A DNA stretch of 64,000 nucleotides from Myotis daubentonii. Its lineage: Eukaryota; Chordata; Mammalia; Chiroptera; Vespertilionidae. The notes under the pieces are model-generated. The model was not told where the DNA came from. It saw nothing but the letters and a program-made list of their open reading frames with translations, and did no database searches. Shown one piece after another: positions 1 to 11,492 of the stretch (the first letter of the stretch is position 1; each line of letters opens with the position of its first letter). Both the position numbers and the translations under genes were made by a program. The stretch spans positions 92,764,641 through 92,828,640 of the forward strand of contig NC_081846.1 in NCBI RefSeq assembly GCF_963259705.1, written 5' to 3'.

Positions 1-1290
1 TGTGGACAGATAATTTTCAACAAAATAGCCAAAAACACACAATGGAATAAAGACAGACTCTTTAATAAATGTTGCTTGGAAAACTGGAAAGCCACAAGCA
101 AATGAATGAAACTGGATTACAGTTGGTCCCCATGTACAAAAATTAATTCAAAATGGATCAAAGACCTAAATATAAGACCCAAAATAATAAATTATGTGGA
201 ATAAAATATAGGTACCAAACTTATGGACCTTGGTTGTAGAGAATATTTTATTAACTTGACCCCAAAGGCAAGGAAGGTAAAGGCAAAAATAAATTAATGG
301 GACTATATCAAACTAGAAAGCTTCTGCACAGCAAAAGAAACTGACAATAAAACAAAGAGGCAGCCAACCAGATGAGAGATGATATTTTCAAGCAGAAGCT
401 CCAACAAAAATTTAATTCCCAAAATATATAAAGAACTCAAAGCTCAACACCAAATAAGCAATTCAATCAAAAAGTAGGCAGAGGACCTAAAAATACACCT
501 CTCCCAAGAAGACATACAAACAGCCAATACATATATGAAAAAATGTTCAACCTCACTGGCAATTAAGGAAATGCAAATCAAAACTACAAGACATCACTTC
601 ATACCTGTGAGAGTGCCCATTATCAACAAGACAAGAAATAACACATGCTGGAAAGGTTGTGGAAAAAAGGGAACCCTCATTCACTGCTGGTGGGAATGTA
701 GAGTGGTACAACCATTATGGAAAGCAGTCTTGTGATTTCTCAAAAAATTAAAAATATAGCTACCATATGACCTAACAATCTCTCTCCTGGGTATATTCCT
801 GAAAAACTTGAAATCATATATTCGCAAAGATATATGCACCCCTAGTTCATTGCAGCATCATTCATGGTGGCCAAGACAGGGAAACAACCAGTATCCTGTG
901 ATAGAGGACTGGATAAAGAAGACATGGTACAATTCACAATGGAACACTACTCAACCACAAGAAAGGATTAAATAGCGCCATTTGCGACAACATGAATGAA
1001 CCTTGAGAATATAATGCTAAGTGAAATAAGTCAGACAGGAAAAGCTCAGAACCATATGATTTCACTCATATGTGGGATATAAAACTGAAGCTCATGAACA
1101 CAAACAGCATGGTGGTGGTTGCCAAAAATAAGGGGGTTGGGGAGGGTATGCTAATATATGGAGACAGGAGGAGATTTGACTTTGGGTGGTGGGTACACAG
1201 TTTTGTAACATAGAAACTCATACTTGAAATCTATATGATCATGATGACAAATGTCACACCATTAAATTTAATTTTAAAAAATTAAAAATA
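1..1290 (+). mobile_element. L1 LINE, 3' part (end of ORF2 and 3' UTR)
   Basis: This is the 3' end of an L1 in the plus orientation, cut by the window edge. The stretch at 535-735 translates to the L1 ORF2 C-terminal signature ([12 protein letters not shown], then [14 protein letters not shown]). It is followed by the usual L1 end: a 'dynamics' region (ATGCTAAGTGAAATAAGTC), the phrase TTTCACTCATATGTGGGA, and an A-rich end near 1290. The reading frame is broken by several stops, so the copy is dead. I assign an older mammalian L1M-type subfamily from the divergence. Confidence 0.85.
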
Positions 1291-2429
1291 AATAATTATT
1301 ATTTTGTACATACCTTCCTTATCTCTTTGGGGATGTAGTTTCAAGCAGGGAGGCTATTTCAGTAATTCCTTGGTACAGGTTATATCTCTGTAATAATCAT
1401 CATATCTATATGCACGACTCAGCAGAAGTTTCTCACCGACATCTTAGGAGAACTGGTCAGGTTCAAGCAAAGTTGAGTTACAAAGACTGATTATTTTATT
1501 TTATTACAGAAAGTAAAAGTGAAAGCAGATGAAAACAAGGAGAGCTTCCAAGAGGAGATGATGCTTAAGCTGGTTTGTGAAGGATAGTAAAACGTTTCCC
1601 AGGGCAATTTTGCCAGGGCTTTCAGAGCGGGAGGTGCACGCCCAGATGCTACAGGTCTGCTGGGCACCAGCAAGACCCAGTGGAGCTCCGACTAGGAGTT
1701 TCCATCATTTCTAAAGGTCAGGCAGGGAGCTGTCTCTGGCATTGTTTGGGTAGGTACTATTAAAAGTGTTGTAGGGAAAACATATTTATGCTGTATTTAA
1801 GTTTTCATTAATAATAAATTCAGGTGAAGTAGCTTTGCTAGTAATATTGGTCAACGTCCAATTGAAAGCACAGATGTCAGGACATTTTCATAAATGGATT
1901 CAGTTACGTTTAATAGTGCTGTTGATGAGAGAAAACTTAATGAAAACCAACAGATGGTCTATTTAATATCGCTCTCAGCTTTGCAACATGTGCCAAATGT
2001 GATACACACAATGGCTTGACAGGGCTGTTACTGGAAGCCTTTAATTACAACTATTTGCACTCCTGGGCCTGCTGAATTTCATAAAATAACACTGCAACTC
2101 TAACACTGGCCAAACCAGAATTTAAATAATACCCATTTTGCGCTATTGTTGTGACTTTGTGTTTCTAAATGACTTCTACAGACAGTTTTCTGACAGGTTT
2201 TTGGGGGGTTTTTTTTGTTTGGTTTAGTTTTTGTCAAGAAAATGAAGCTAAAAAGCAGGATTAGTTCAGATGGTCTTCCTTCCACACATTAACACAGTTA
2301 GTCTGGAATGTTGAACAGCAACTCCAAGGTCAAGAAGAAGTACAAAGTCTTTTATTAGTAGAGTTTCCTCAATTACAGGGATAGCTCAACTAAGGCAAAC
2401 TGCCAAAGCAATAAATAATTAAAAACAGT
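1291..2429. other. Unassigned intergenic DNA
   Basis: I see no gene or recognisable repeat here. There is one G/T-rich run around 2200-2225. The open frames inside are short and show no family resemblance. Confidence 0.5.
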
Positions 2430-2620
2430 AGTGACGATTATAACAATTGCCCTGTTCTGAGCCTTGGTAGGCTCCTGGCAACTACTGCGACTACATATTA
2501 TAACAACTAGGACACTGGAGTTGAGGCCATGGAAGCCTAGAAAAGTCCCATAGCAGGCTCAATGTCACACAGCCTGTAAGTGTTAACCCAAGCAGCTTAA
2601 GCAGAGTGAGAGCGGACGCA
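2430..2620 (-). mobile_element. Probable MIR SINE remnant
   Basis: The phrase CAATGTCACACAGCCTGTAAG at about 2560-2580 is the antisense form of the MIR core, with GAGG and AAGT landmarks just before it. The edges are diffuse, as expected for this very old family. Confidence 0.5.
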
Positions 2621-3539
2621 CTGGTCAATTAAAGCAGGAGAGCAGGTTACAAGAAGGAAGAGAATGAGGAGAGTGAGGGGAAAGAAAGAAGTTATTGAAG
2701 TTCAACCAGATGTACACAAAATGAGAACATTCCTATTTAAATTGCTTTAGAAAGAAAGTAGTAGGAAAGACTCAGCTACCTGATTCCTTCATGGGCCCTA
2801 TCCATTGGGCTGCCTCTATCTTATGGGTGGCTAGAGTCTGGGGAAGAGGATGGTGTTCCATGGACTCTCTGTGTAGATGCCATGGAACAAACAAAAACAA
2901 AACAAACAAACAAAAAGCCTAGAACACTACATACAAGGGGATTGGACACAGTAGGTTTAGAGTTAGTTGTTTATATAGAAAATAAAAGAATAATTAATAA
3001 ACAATAATACAAGAATAAACTGTATTCTGCACACTCACAACTTTAAACCTAGTCTTGCTACAACCTGTACATATGGGTGATTCATAAAAATGGTTCGTCT
3101 CTCAGGTGAGGATGTGCCAGGCTGGGGCCCAGAAGGCCTGATGGCTGCCCACTGGCTGTTGGGGAGTCCCTCAGAGTAGGAACACCGGGCGGAAACACCG
3201 ATATACTGAATGGGCTACACTATTGACTTCAAGCACAAGGGATCAAACAAGCCTCTCTATGAGCCCAGAAGAAAATTGCAGGTTGCAAATCTGAGAGTCT
3301 CGCAGGATGCCAGAAATAGTGCTCCTTCCCCTGGATCGCTCCTGCCCTGACAGGCTCCTGCCCTGATAGGTACCTGCTCCAAGTGGTGGAGCAAATCAAT
3401 CATTGAGAGGACAGAGAATAGTCTATTTTCTGTTAATTCTGCACAATAACAGAAAAATTGTATTATTTTCTGCACTGAAAAACAATAGTATATGCTAGAA
3501 AGAAAGTATAAGGGCAGTATTCTTTATACATAATAAACC
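2621..3539. other. Unassigned intergenic DNA with an (AAAC)n tract
   Basis: A short AAAC/AAACA simple repeat lies at about 2888-2917. The rest shows no gene and no repeat I can name. The 72-codon minus-strand frame near 3257-3475 has no family resemblance. Confidence 0.45.
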
Positions 3540-5400
3540 AAGAAATCCTAAACTAAAATAGGATGAAAAAAAATTAATCACTTGGAACTTTAAAATAATC
3601 CTTCTAAAAATCCCAATGCTTAGTAAAAAGTTTAAGGTAAAAATTTTAGATTTGTTCATCTATTTATTCATGGTGAAAAAAAGTACACCAGAATAAGAAA
3701 GAATTAAAAGTAAGAATTAAAGTAAGAATTAAAATTTATGAAGAAGAGATTGTTTTATATGTCAACCTACAAATAAATACTAGTAGTATTCAGAGGAAAA
3801 TCTGTAGCTTTAAAATTAATTTATTAATAGTAAGGTTACTATTAATAAAGGGGAGAAAGAGGAAAAACTGAAAAAAGATTACTCAACTAATATAATTTAC
3901 TAAAAGTAATTAATAGATATAAACTTGAAATTAATGAAACAACTAACAGAATGATTTTAAAGTGTTTTAAAATCAAGCCCATTTAAGAGAGAAAAAATAT
4001 TTACCAATTCTGATCAAAACTGAAAAAAATAAAATATGTAATACCAAGAAAAAGAAAATGCATAGATTGATGAAATAGTTGCGAAAGAGTATATGCTCAC
4101 TTTATAAACAGAAAATTGTTATTTTATGAAAATATAAATTTGTAAGATTAATTTAGTTTACAAAACATTAAAAAGTTATAAAGATATACCATAAAATAGA
4201 GGTTTTATAGCTGAGTTCTACATATCTAAACATCATCATCACCCTGACCATCAACATTTTTAGTTATTTTCATTATCCCAGGTTATAGACTAGGATATCA
4301 AAATTTGACAAAGATAGCACAGAAAACTGTAACAACTTTTTCATATAAATATATATTTAGAACTCCCTAATAATTTATAATCACATTAAATATAGCATCA
4401 TATTTTAAAAGTAATATTTAAATTAAGAAAGTTTATTCCATGACTATTGATTCATTTTAAACAAATTTATCAACATAATATATAAACATATTCAAGTGAA
4501 AATAAAAAACAAGAATACCTGATTATGCCATGTCCTGAAAGAATATTTAATAAAATTTAGAAGCCATTCATAATAAAAATTTTTAGTAAAATAAGAATAG
4601 AAAGCAATTCCTGAAACACAATAAAGTCTAATTAGCAATTTCAACCAACTAACAATAATATTGGTGAAATATGAAAGTCATCATGATTAGAAAGAGGAAC
4701 AGTAGTTATTTCAACAGTCACTAATATGTATTAGTATATATATGGTTTGCCTAGAAAATACAAAAGACTACTAAAAACATTTGAAATGATAAAACAATTT
4801 AGTAAGGTGACTGAATACAAGTCATAGATTTTAATGGTAAAAGTTTCATATTAGAAATAAGTATGTAAAAAATAGAAAACTTACTAACAAAACCTGTAAA
4901 AACCACAAAATATAGAGAAATTTAACTTAGATTTACTGGGCCTATATGAAAAGAGATATAAAATGTTATAAAAGGACATAAAACACAAGTTACTAGAAAG
5001 ACATAGCATGTTAACAGGTTGGAAAACTTTATTAAAAGTCTAGATCTTAATTATAAAAATGGCAATTCTACCCAAACCAATATGTCTTTTTACTAAAATG
5101 ACAATTTTTAATCTTGAATTGTTTGAAGTGGAAAAATAATTGCATGAAACTTTTTTAGAAAAATTCAAAAGCTGTTAGGAAGCTGTGTGAAACTTTTCTA
5201 GAAAAATCAGAAAGCTGTTAGTATCATAATAGTGGTATTGACACAGGAATATGTGGATCAGTGAACAAAACAAACAATAGTGTTATAAAATAAAATATAT
5301 AATTAGAAATTAATATGTGCTAAGAGTGCTAAGGTAATTAAAAAGAAAATTGTGATTTTAAAAAAAATGTGACATTTAAATAATTGCCTATCCATCAGCT
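3540..5400 (+). mobile_element. Probable ancient L1 (ORF2 region), heavily decayed
   Basis: This AT-rich stretch keeps L1 ORF2 landmarks in the right order. At about 5040-5090 a phrase corresponds to 'ATGGCAATTCTACCCAAA', and at 5235-5280 a phrase corresponds to the 'GACACAGGAATA...GATCA' block. Upstream A-rich text at 3700-4100 also looks like L1. No frame survives. The 5' limit is a guess. Confidence 0.5.
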
Positions 5401-5693
5401 AAAATAAATAAAATTTTTACATAGGCAGATAGTAAATGTTTTCAGCGATGTAGTCCATGAGTCTCTTTCATGGTAAGCTGTCAGCATGAGAGGAGAGGAG
5501 CCACAGACAGTGTATGAAGAAGGGGCCCGCTGTGTTCCCATAAAACTCTATTTAGAAAAATGGGCAGTGAGTGGCTTGGCCATAGTTTTCCAACTCCTGA
5601 ACTAGAAGAAACTATAAGCAAATTAGTTATATCACAAAAACAAATTAAAAGTGGTTCAAAGCCTCATGTCAAAAATCAAAAAAAACATGTGGA

Positions 5694-5921
5694 GCCTGCT
5701 GAAACCGGTTTGTCTCAGTGGATAGAGCGTTGGCCTGCAGACTGAAAGGTCCCAGGTTCGATTCCAGTCAGGGGCATGTACCTGGGTTGCGGGCGCATCC
5801 CCAGTGGGAGATGTGCAGGAGGCAGCTGATGGATGTTTCTCTCTCATCGATATTTCTAACTCTCTATCTCTCTCCCTTCCTCTCTGTAAAAAATCAATAA
5901 AAACAAAACAAACAAAAAAAC
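5694..5921 (+). mobile_element. VES-type tRNA-derived SINE, full length with TSD
   Basis: The tRNA-like head has an A box (GTCTCAGTGGATAGAGCG) and a B box (GGTTCGATTCC). It is followed by the VES body (GCATGTACCTGGGTTGCGGG, GTGCAGGAGGCAGCTGATGG), a pyrimidine tract and an A-rich tail. An exact 11-bp target duplication, AAACATGTGGA, flanks it at 5683-5693 and 5922-5932. This supports a complete L1-mediated insertion. Confidence 0.95.
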
Positions 5922-7008
5922 AAACATGTGGATCCGAACAACATGGAAAGGAGGAAAGCTTTATCATTTCAGAGTGAAGAGCAGGGATGATTTACATATT
6001 TGGTGCACATTTATATTAAAGAGAGTATAAACAACCATAACATTAAAAAAATGACAGTTTAAGAAAAAACATTAGCAACACGATATGGCAGAAAAAAATA
6101 TAAATATATCTAATATATTAAAAGTTCTTGAGATTGATAATTAAAATGATCCAATTGATATAGCTGTATATATATATACTAGGGGCCCGGTGCACGAAAT
6201 TCGTGCACTGGGTGTGTGTGGGGAGGGGAGAGTCCCTCAGCCCAGCCTGCCCCCTCTCACATACTGGGAGCCCTCAGGCATTGACCCCCATCACCCTCCA
6301 ATCGCAGGATCGGCCCCTTGCCCAGGCCTGATGCCTCGGCCAGAGGCGTAGACCCCCATCACCCTCCGATCGCCTGATCGGCCCCTTGCCCAGGCCTGAC
6401 GCCTCCGCCAGAGGTGTCAGGCTTGGACAGGGGACCCCCATCTCCCCCCGATCACTGGCTCTGGCCCCCGCCCAGGCCTGAGGCCTCTGGCCCAGGAATC
6501 ATGCCTGGGCAGGGGGCCCCCATCTCCCTCTGATCGCTTGCTCCACCCCCCGCCCAAGCCTGACGCCTCTGACCCAGGCTTCAGGCCTGGGCAAGGGGAC
6601 CATCATATCCCCCCAATCCCCGGCTCTGCCCCCGACCCAGGCCTGATGCCTCGGCCAGAGGAGTTGACCCTCATCACCCTCTGATCACCAATCACCGGAT
6701 CGGCCCCTTGACCAGGCCTGAGGCCTCCGGCAGAGGTGTCAGGCCTGGGCAGGGGACCCCCAGCTCCCCGCGGTTGCAGGCTCCGCCCCTGCCCAGGCCT
6801 GACACCTCTGGTTGAGGCGTCCGGCTCGGGCAGCGGGGACCCGCAGCTGCAGCGGCCCCGCGATCGTGGGCTCCGCTTTAGGCCCAGGCAAGGAACCCCT
6901 AGCTCCCGGGACTGCCAGCTTCGACCGTGCCCAGCCCATCGCTGGCTACACCCCTACTTCCTGCTATCACTGGCCAGGGCGGCACAGGCACCTGATTCTC
7001 CGATCATG

Positions 7009-7062
7009 GCTGGGGGGCAGGGCAAAGGCGGCCCCAGGGCCGCCTTTGCCCTGCCCCCCAGC
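7009..7062. repeat. Perfect 26-bp inverted repeat (2-nt loop) inside a Helitron
   Basis: Positions 7009-7034 are exactly complementary to 7037-7062, with only CA between them. The arm begins GCTGGGGGGCAGGGCAAAGG. It lies in the GC-rich interior of the Helitron and is separate from the element's terminal hairpin. Confidence 0.95.
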
Positions 7063-7173
7063 TCTTAGCTCCCCCCTGGGTTTCCGATCACTGTCAGTGG
7101 CAGGGGGCTTCTTCCTGCTTTCCCTTTCGCCTCCCTGCATTGTGCCTACATATGCAAATTAACCGCCATCTTG

Positions 7174-7263
7174 TTGGCAGTTAACTGCCAATCTTAGTTG
7201 GCAGTTAACTGCCAATCATAGTTGGCAGTTAACTGCCAATCATAGTTGGCAGTTAATTTGCAT
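7174..7263. repeat. 24-bp tandem repeat carrying an 18-bp perfect palindrome
   Basis: The palindrome TTGGCAGTTAACTGCCAA occurs at 7174-7191, 7198-7215 and 7222-7239, exactly 24 bp apart. A fourth half copy (TTGGCAGTTAATTTGCAT) starts at 7246. The array is about 75-160 bp from the element's 5' terminus, which is on the right because the element lies on the minus strand. Confidence 0.95.
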
Positions 7264-7338
7264 ATAGCCCTGATTAGCCAATGAAAAGGGTATCGTCGTA
7301 CGCCAATTACCATTTTTCTCTTTTATTAGATAGGATTC

Positions 7339-7340
<2 letters not shown>

Positions 7341-7383
<43 letters not shown>
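7341..7383. repeat. (GA)n microsatellite
   Basis: There are about 21 uninterrupted GA units, five bases beyond the Helitron's 5' end. Confidence 0.98.
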
Positions 7384-7384
<1 letters not shown>

Positions 7385-8084
7385 CAAATTTCAAATGAAA
7401 AAAAAACAACACTCAAAATACCCATTAACCTTAGAAAGTGTGCTCTTCCTAAGTGAGTTCAGGTGACTGCTCAAAACCTGGCAATGGGCCATTTCACTGA
7501 GTGGAGACCTCACAGTGCCCACCAGCCCCACATCTCTTTTCATTTCCCTTCTAATCTCCGTCTTACTCGTCCCCCTGTCACCAGTGCCTCTTTGCTGTTC
7601 CTTAGAAACACAGGCGCAGTGCCCATAAGGCTTTTGAATTGATGTATCTTCGACCTTGAGAGCTTCTCTTCAAGTTTCCTTTACATGGGCTCCAATGCCT
7701 TCTCAAGAGGCCTACCTCTGACTACTTCATGCACACCTCCCACGACACACACACAGGCCTATCCCCCATTACCTCACTCTGCTTCTTTTTTTTATAATAT
7801 TATATTTTAACTTACTACATAGTTTGTCTGTTTTCGGGATCATCTGTTTCCTCTTCAGTAGTGTAAGCTGTATAACAGCAACGATGTCTGTCTGTTTGAT
7901 CACTGATGTATTCAAATCACTTAGAATAGAGTCTCCCACGTATAATGGTGCACTAACTAACATATGCTTAATGAGTGGCTGGGGACGGGTACCATTTGTT
8001 GATTATTAGGATTAAAGTCTCCCAGCTTGGCAGATTCAAGCAACCAAATTAACAACATAACAACACGGAGTTGGAAAAACTATC
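7384..8084. other. Unassigned intergenic DNA
   Basis: I see no gene and no clear repeat. There is a short CA-rich tract at 7744-7756. Open frames here are under 65 codons and resemble nothing known to me. Confidence 0.4.
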
Positions 8085-8640
8085 ACGAGGCACCATAACC
8101 TTGCTCCAGAACACCATTGGGCACGGAGTAAATATTTGATGAATGAACAAATGTTAAACCTCACTAGTAATTGTGGAAATGCAAGTTAAAACAAGATGCA
8201 ATTTTCACAAATCTAGTAGGCACAATGTGATAGTGACTAGAAACCTCAGAACCATGACTCAATAATGTCATTTTCAGGAATTAATTCTATAGAAATAAAA
8301 ATATCAGTAGTTAAAGGAGTTATGTATCCACATTTATTTATTGTTTGCAATGGCAAAAATGGAAATAATCTAAATACCCCATGAGTAAAAAATAGTTAAT
8401 AACTATAATACATCCACATCATTAAATGTCTTACAGCCATTTTCACCTGGAAAGCCATGTATCTTATGTTTAAGCGAAAAATGTAAGCTTCAGATCAATG
8501 AGTATAATATGTAACTTTGCTGAAAAATATTGAGAAAATTGTTTAAATGTTTTTTTTATTTGCAGCGTCACAAAAACTATTTAAAACACTTAATTCAGAA
8601 TAAAATTTGAAACAAATATATGTGAATCTTGGTATTATTT
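8085..8640 (+). mobile_element. Ancient L1M-type LINE fragment (3' end)
   Basis: The order of landmarks matches an old L1 3' end: CCTCACTAGTAATTGTGGAAATGCAAG, then ATGTCATTTTCAGGAATTAATTCTATAGAA, then TTGCAATGGCAAAAATGGAAATAATCTAAATA. (Each is given here only as its approximate location: 8160, 8270 and 8350.) It is highly diverged and has no open frame. Confidence 0.65.
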
Positions 8641-8663
8641 TTCTTGTATGCTCTAAAAAAAAT

Positions 8664-8886
8664 GCCCTGACTGGTTTGACTCAGTGGGTAGAGTGTCGGC
8701 CTGCAGACTGAAGGGTCCCAGGTTCGACTCCAGTCAAGGCATGTACCTTGGTTGTGGGAACATCCCCAGTAGGGAGTGTGCAGGAGGCAGCTAAACGATA
8801 TTTCTCTCTCATCAATGTTTCTAACTCTCTATCCCTCTCCCTTCCTCTCTCTAAAAAAATCAATAAAATATATTTTTTAAAAAAAT
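8664..8886 (+). mobile_element. VES-type SINE
   Basis: A tRNA-like head (GACTCAGTGGGTAGAGTG, GGTTCGACTCC) is followed by the VES body, with GTGCAGGAGGCAGC near 8779, a pyrimidine tract and an AAATCAATAAAATATATTTT tail. A short A-rich ...AAAAAATG motif on each side may be the target duplication, but low complexity makes it uncertain. Confidence 0.9.
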
Positions 8887-9365
8887 TAAAAAATGGAAAG
8901 CCTTATTAATGATCTCCTACCATACTTATAAGTTTTGCATCTATTGAAAATTTTATCTGTAAAGGCTCTCTTTTAGCAAAAGACCTTGTTGAATTCCACT
9001 CAAATATATTATCCTTTAAACATCCTATCTCTTACAGTGTTATTCTGAGCTTCCTTTCCACTAGATTAACTGCACAGCTCAAATCTTCTAGGATTCAGTT
9101 TACAATACCAAAAATCTGCCAACAAAATGGACCTTGCTTGAGACAAATGTAGTGCTAATTACCCATTATAGCCCAGAAATATAATTCAAAACAATGTTTC
9201 AAAAGGTAATTGGAAAGAGGATATACATAATTAATAATAATACAGTTTCCATTTTTGAGATCTCAAATCTATGGGTAAACAAATTAAGGCCAAAACTTAA
9301 TGAGTTTGAGAATCAGAAGATCAATATGGCTATAACTTGATAGGTGAGGATTGAGTAATGTAGGA
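8887..9365. other. Unassigned intergenic DNA
   Basis: This is AT-rich sequence with no recognised gene or repeat. Confidence 0.4.
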
Positions 9366-11170
9366 AAAACTCAAATATATAAGGCCATGTTAGGGAGATT
9401 GGGGTCTATTCCAAAGAGAATGGGAAGCCATACACGGGATTTGTAAATTCTATTCAGTAAAATTTAAGAAGTAAAATGCCATGACTTATATCTTTAAAAG
9501 ATCATTTTGATGGCTGTATAGAGAGTCACCTTCAGGGACCAAAATAGTGGCAGGGAGCCCCATTATGAACCAGTTGCAGTCGTCCCCAGGAGATGCTGTT
9601 GGTTTGGAAAAGGTGAAAGGGACCATGATAGTAGATAGATGTCAGATGTACCTTTGAGCACTTAGAGTATTTAGTGATGGATTTAATGAAGTGTTAAGGG
9701 AAAGAGAAATCAAGGATGACTCCTACATTTTGCCCTGCCATTGCCACTGCCGCTGGGTATTTCGGTATTTCCAGGGCTAGCAGAGAAATAGAAATGGTTG
9801 CCGAGATGGAAAAGGTTGTCTTACTTCAACAAGCAATGAATGGAGAAAGTCCACAGTGATATGAAGAGATGTAGAAGAATTTAGGGGCACAAAAGACAAG
9901 ACAACAGAGTTTCAATGAAGTGGTTGATGACATTAAATACTGCTGAGAGAATATGGAAGACAAGCACAAAAAGTGGCCATTGCATTTGGCCAGAAAGAAG
10001 ATAGGAGTGCACTTGACCCAGCCTTTAGAGCAGATCAGTGAGTAAGGATGCCGTGTGAAATACAGAGGAGAAAATATGGGTAAGGAGGAGCACAGTGGAT
10101 GTGGCAACTCCTTTGTGAATCTTTGTTGAAAAGAAAAACAGAAATGAGTCAGTAGATAAAGGAGAGTATTGAATCACTGAAGAGGTTTTTGTTTTTAAAT
10201 TAGGTCATCTTGGTATTTATTTTTGTACTAGAGGCTCGGTGCATGAAAATTCATGCACTGGACAGGGGGTCCCTCAGCCTGGCCTTCCCCCTCTTACCAT
10301 CTGAAAGTCCTTAAGGGCGGGAGGTGACCGAGCGATCAGGGAAAGGCAATGCCCCATCACACCTCTGCTGCTGCCACTGCTGGCAGTGCAAGCCTCAGCT
10401 GGCCCTGGTTACCTGAGCCCCAGGATGCTAATTGACTCTCACATTGTCACAAAGATGGCAGTGCCCACAGCCAATAAGGAGAGAATATGCTAATTGACTG
10501 CCCCGCCCTCGAAGATGGTGGCACCCACAGCCATCCAAGGCTTGCCTGTGCCTTGGGCTGGCCCTGGGCAGCTGGGCAGCTGCCATCCAAGGCTTGACTG
10601 CACCTCGGGCCAGCCTTGGGCGGCTGGCATACTGAGGGAATTGGGGGACTCTGGAGGCAAGTGCACCAGCATGCTGGCCGGGCTGAGGAGACTGGCACTG
10701 TCATCTGTGGCTGTGGGTGCTGCCATCTTTGAGGGCGTGGCAGTCAATTAGTATATTCCCCCTTATTGGCCTTGGACACCACCATCTTTGAGGGTGGGGC
10801 AGTCAATTAGCATATTCTCTCCTTATTGGCTGTGGGCGCCACCATCTTTGCGACAGTGTGAGAGTTAATTAGCATATTCCCTCTTTATTACATAGGATTA
10901 ATGGTAATGGACATAGAGAGAAGATGTGGAAGATGAAGGAGAGAGAGAAAATCCATGTGAGCAAAGCACTTGAGTGTAGAAGAAGTGAGACCGGCTACCT
11001 CTGGAGGGATTGGCCTTCTTGGCCCAATTCACAACAGGTGGACGCACAGAGTTGTGAATGAGATGTAAAGAGATTGAGATTGAGCAGAGGAGAGATTGGG
11101 ATTCCCAAATGGAATTTTTCTTTTCCCATTGAAGTGTTAGGCAAGGTCTCAAATTGAGAGTAGAGGTTGA
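9366..11170 (+). mobile_element. Ancient mammalian interspersed repeat, split by a Helitron
   Basis: Several phrases fit a widespread old mammalian repeat consensus I recall but cannot name. They include GGCCATGTTAGGGAGATTGG, AAAAGATCATTTTGATGGCT, CAAGGATGACTCC and AAGTGGCCATTGCATTTGGC. The match appears to resume after the Helitron at 10228-10897, with GGAGAGAGAGAAAATCCATG and a GGAGGGATTGGCCTT phrase. The family name is unresolved; the continuity across the Helitron is an inference. Confidence 0.5.
10228..10897 (-). mobile_element. HeliBat-type Helitron, non-autonomous, complete
   Basis: The left end is CTAGAGGCTCGGTGCATGAA with hairpin TGCATGAAAATTCATGCA. The right end is TTTATTACATAGGA followed by T; the base before the element is A. 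A ~60-bp internal unit (ATTAGCATATTC...ATTGGC...CACCATCTTTGAGGG) recurs at about 10430-10510 and 10720-10870. The 85-codon frames in this GC-rich interior occur on both strands and are not genes. Confidence 0.95.
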
Positions 11171-11329
11171 ACATCAAAGGAAAGTGGTAAGGAAAATTTT
11201 TAGAAAGAAGAAAATCAAATTCTTGTAACAGGACAATGTGTTTGTCTGTGTGATAAAAGCATTTGGGCCATTGTGATCTTTCATGAAAGTCTGATAGCCA
11301 GCAGGTACATTCATCCCCCTAGGAACTGG

Positions 11330-11470
11330 ATGAAGGGGCATTATTATCTCCACTTCACAGGTGAGAGATACAAGGCTCAAAGATGCTGAACAACTCTTAA
11401 ATCCATCCAGTTCCTATGTGATAAAGCCAGGACTAAATGCAAGTACGTTAACTTCAAAGCTCTTTTGATA
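11330..11470 (-). mobile_element. MIR SINE remnant
   Basis: The phrase ATTATTATCTCCACTTCACAGG followed by a GAAGCTCAAAG-like stretch and GATAAAGCCAGGACTAAATGC is the MIR core in antisense. A short (TAA)n tract follows at 11470-11492. Confidence 0.65.
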
Positions 11471-11492
11471 AAAATAATAATAATAATAATAA

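Larger units (their letters stand above)
6179..7335 (-). mobile_element. HeliBat-type Helitron, non-autonomous, complete
   Basis: The plus strand opens with CTAGGGGCCCGGTGCACGAA and a hairpin (GTGCACGAAATTCGTGCAC). It closes with TTTTATTAGATAGGA. These are the reverse complements of the Helitron 3' and 5' termini. The flanks are A on the left and T on the right, the known A^T insertion site. The interior is GC-rich and minisatellite-like (6240-6800). It also has a perfect 26-bp hairpin (7009-7062) and tandem palindromes (7174-7260). No Rep/helicase coding sequence is present, so it depends on a helper. Open frames of up to 116 codons inside follow from base composition. Confidence 0.95.

Noticed and set aside
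5700..5770. tRNA gene
   Set aside because: A and B boxes are present, but the full unit is a VES SINE with tail and TSD. The same applies to all other tRNA-like heads in the window.
6736..7162. Frames of 110-116 codons
   Set aside because: GC-rich Helitron interior, including the perfect hairpin; no codon structure.
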